From Thermoleophilia bacterium (GTDB taxonomy: Bacteria > Actinomycetota > Thermoleophilia > Gaiellales > SKUG01), in the NCBI GenBank assembly GCA_020438525.1, contig JAGQUL010000238.1, positions 1 through 8,090 of the forward strand: a DNA stretch of 8,090 bases. The letters are read 5' to 3'. Made by a program: the position numbers and the translations under genes. Below, piece after piece: positions 7,686 through 8,090 of the stretch; position 1 is the stretch's first letter; each line of letters opens with the position of its first letter. The notes beneath the pieces were generated by a model. It saw only the letters and a list, made by a program, of their open reading frames with translations. It was not told the origin of the DNA and did no database searches.

Positions 7686-8090
7686 TCAACGATGGGCGAC
7701 GACGGGATGGCCGTGCACGAACATGGCGTCGCCGAACGAGTAGAAGCGCATGCGCTCGGCGATCGCCCGCTCGTACGCCACGCGGGTCGTGGACTCGCCA
7801 GCGAAGGCCATCACCAGCGCGATCAGCGTCGACCTGGGCAGGTGGAAGTTGGTGAGCAGCGCGCCGACGCACGACCATGCGTGTCCCGGCACGATGAACA
7901 GGTCGGTGCTGCCGCGGCGCGGCACATCCGGTCCGGCGAACACGTGCTCGAGCACGCGCGTCGAGGTGGTGCCCACCGCCACCACGCGGCGGCCCGCCGC
8001 CAGCGCCGATCGCACCGCGTCGTACGTGGCATCGGGAATCTCGTAGCGCTCGTGGTGCATCTCGTGGTCGGCGAGCGAGCCGTCGCTGAC
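7686..8090 (-). CDS. queA: QueA, S-adenosylmethionine:tRNA ribosyltransferase-isomerase, C-terminal part only
   Basis: QueA transfers and isomerises the ribosyl group of S-adenosylmethionine onto preQ1 in tRNA, giving epoxyqueuosine, in the cytoplasm. The frame is open from the window edge to a TGA at 7686-7688, giving the last 134 residues of a protein usually about 340-360 aa. The fragment is highly recognisable: HEMHHERYEIP (9-19 of the fragment), GRRVVAVGTTSTRVLE (33-48), STDLFIVPG, LLTNFHLPRSTLIALVMAFAGE (the conserved NFHLP-ST core), and near the end AYERAIAERMRFYSFGDAMF, all characteristic of QueA C-termini. The 5' part, including the start and any operon promoter, lies beyond position 8090. 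The enzyme that reduces epoxyqueuosine to queuosine (QueG or QueH) is not in the window. Confidence 0.96.
   Translation of the reverse strand, partial: VSDGSLADHEMHHERYEIPDATYDAVRSALAAGRRVVAVGTTSTRVLEHVFAGPDVPRRGSTDLFIVPGHAWSCVGALLTNFHLPRSTLIALVMAFAGESTTRVAYERAIAERMRFYSFGDAMFVHGHPVVAHR

Overview
The window is a compact, very GC-rich bacterial segment in which every supportable gene lies on the minus strand. In transcription order (right to left) it reads queA (5' part missing), tgt, a small DCC-family (DUF393) thioredoxin-like gene, yajC, a fused secDF, and recJ (3' part missing). The composition, codon use and the long actinobacterial-style insertions in the Sec proteins suggest a high-GC Gram-positive, probably an actinobacterium outside the classical Actinomycetia (for example Thermoleophilia-like). 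That placement is inference. The gene order queA-tgt-yajC-secDF-recJ is a widely conserved block in Gram-positive and many other bacteria.

Region by region: 7686-8090 encodes the C-terminal third of QueA. Only 22 nt later (7664-7685) begins Tgt at 6446-7663. Together they provide two successive steps of queuosine tRNA modification: Tgt inserts preQ1 and QueA turns it into epoxyqueuosine. At 6029-6412 a 127-aa DCC/DUF393 protein separates tgt from yajC. After 149 nt without a gene comes yajC (4443-5879), with a normal YajC core of about 85 residues followed by a low-complexity tail of nearly 400 residues rich in Pro, Gln, Ala, His and Met. An 89-nt spacer with two adjacent hairpins leads to secDF (1585-4353), a single 922-aa polypeptide containing both SecD and SecF. 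A 97-101-nt spacer with one strong hairpin precedes recJ (1-1483, running off the left edge).

The cluster thus joins tRNA modification, the SecDF-YajC accessory complex of the Sec translocon, and a DNA-repair exonuclease. No gene-free stretch exceeds 150 nt. No tRNA, rRNA, insertion sequence, phage gene, CRISPR array or defence gene was seen. The most unusual item is the giant YajC tail; the DCC gene between tgt and yajC and the structured yajC-secDF spacer are secondary points. Otherwise the window is conserved housekeeping sequence, and I see no undescribed multi-gene system in it.
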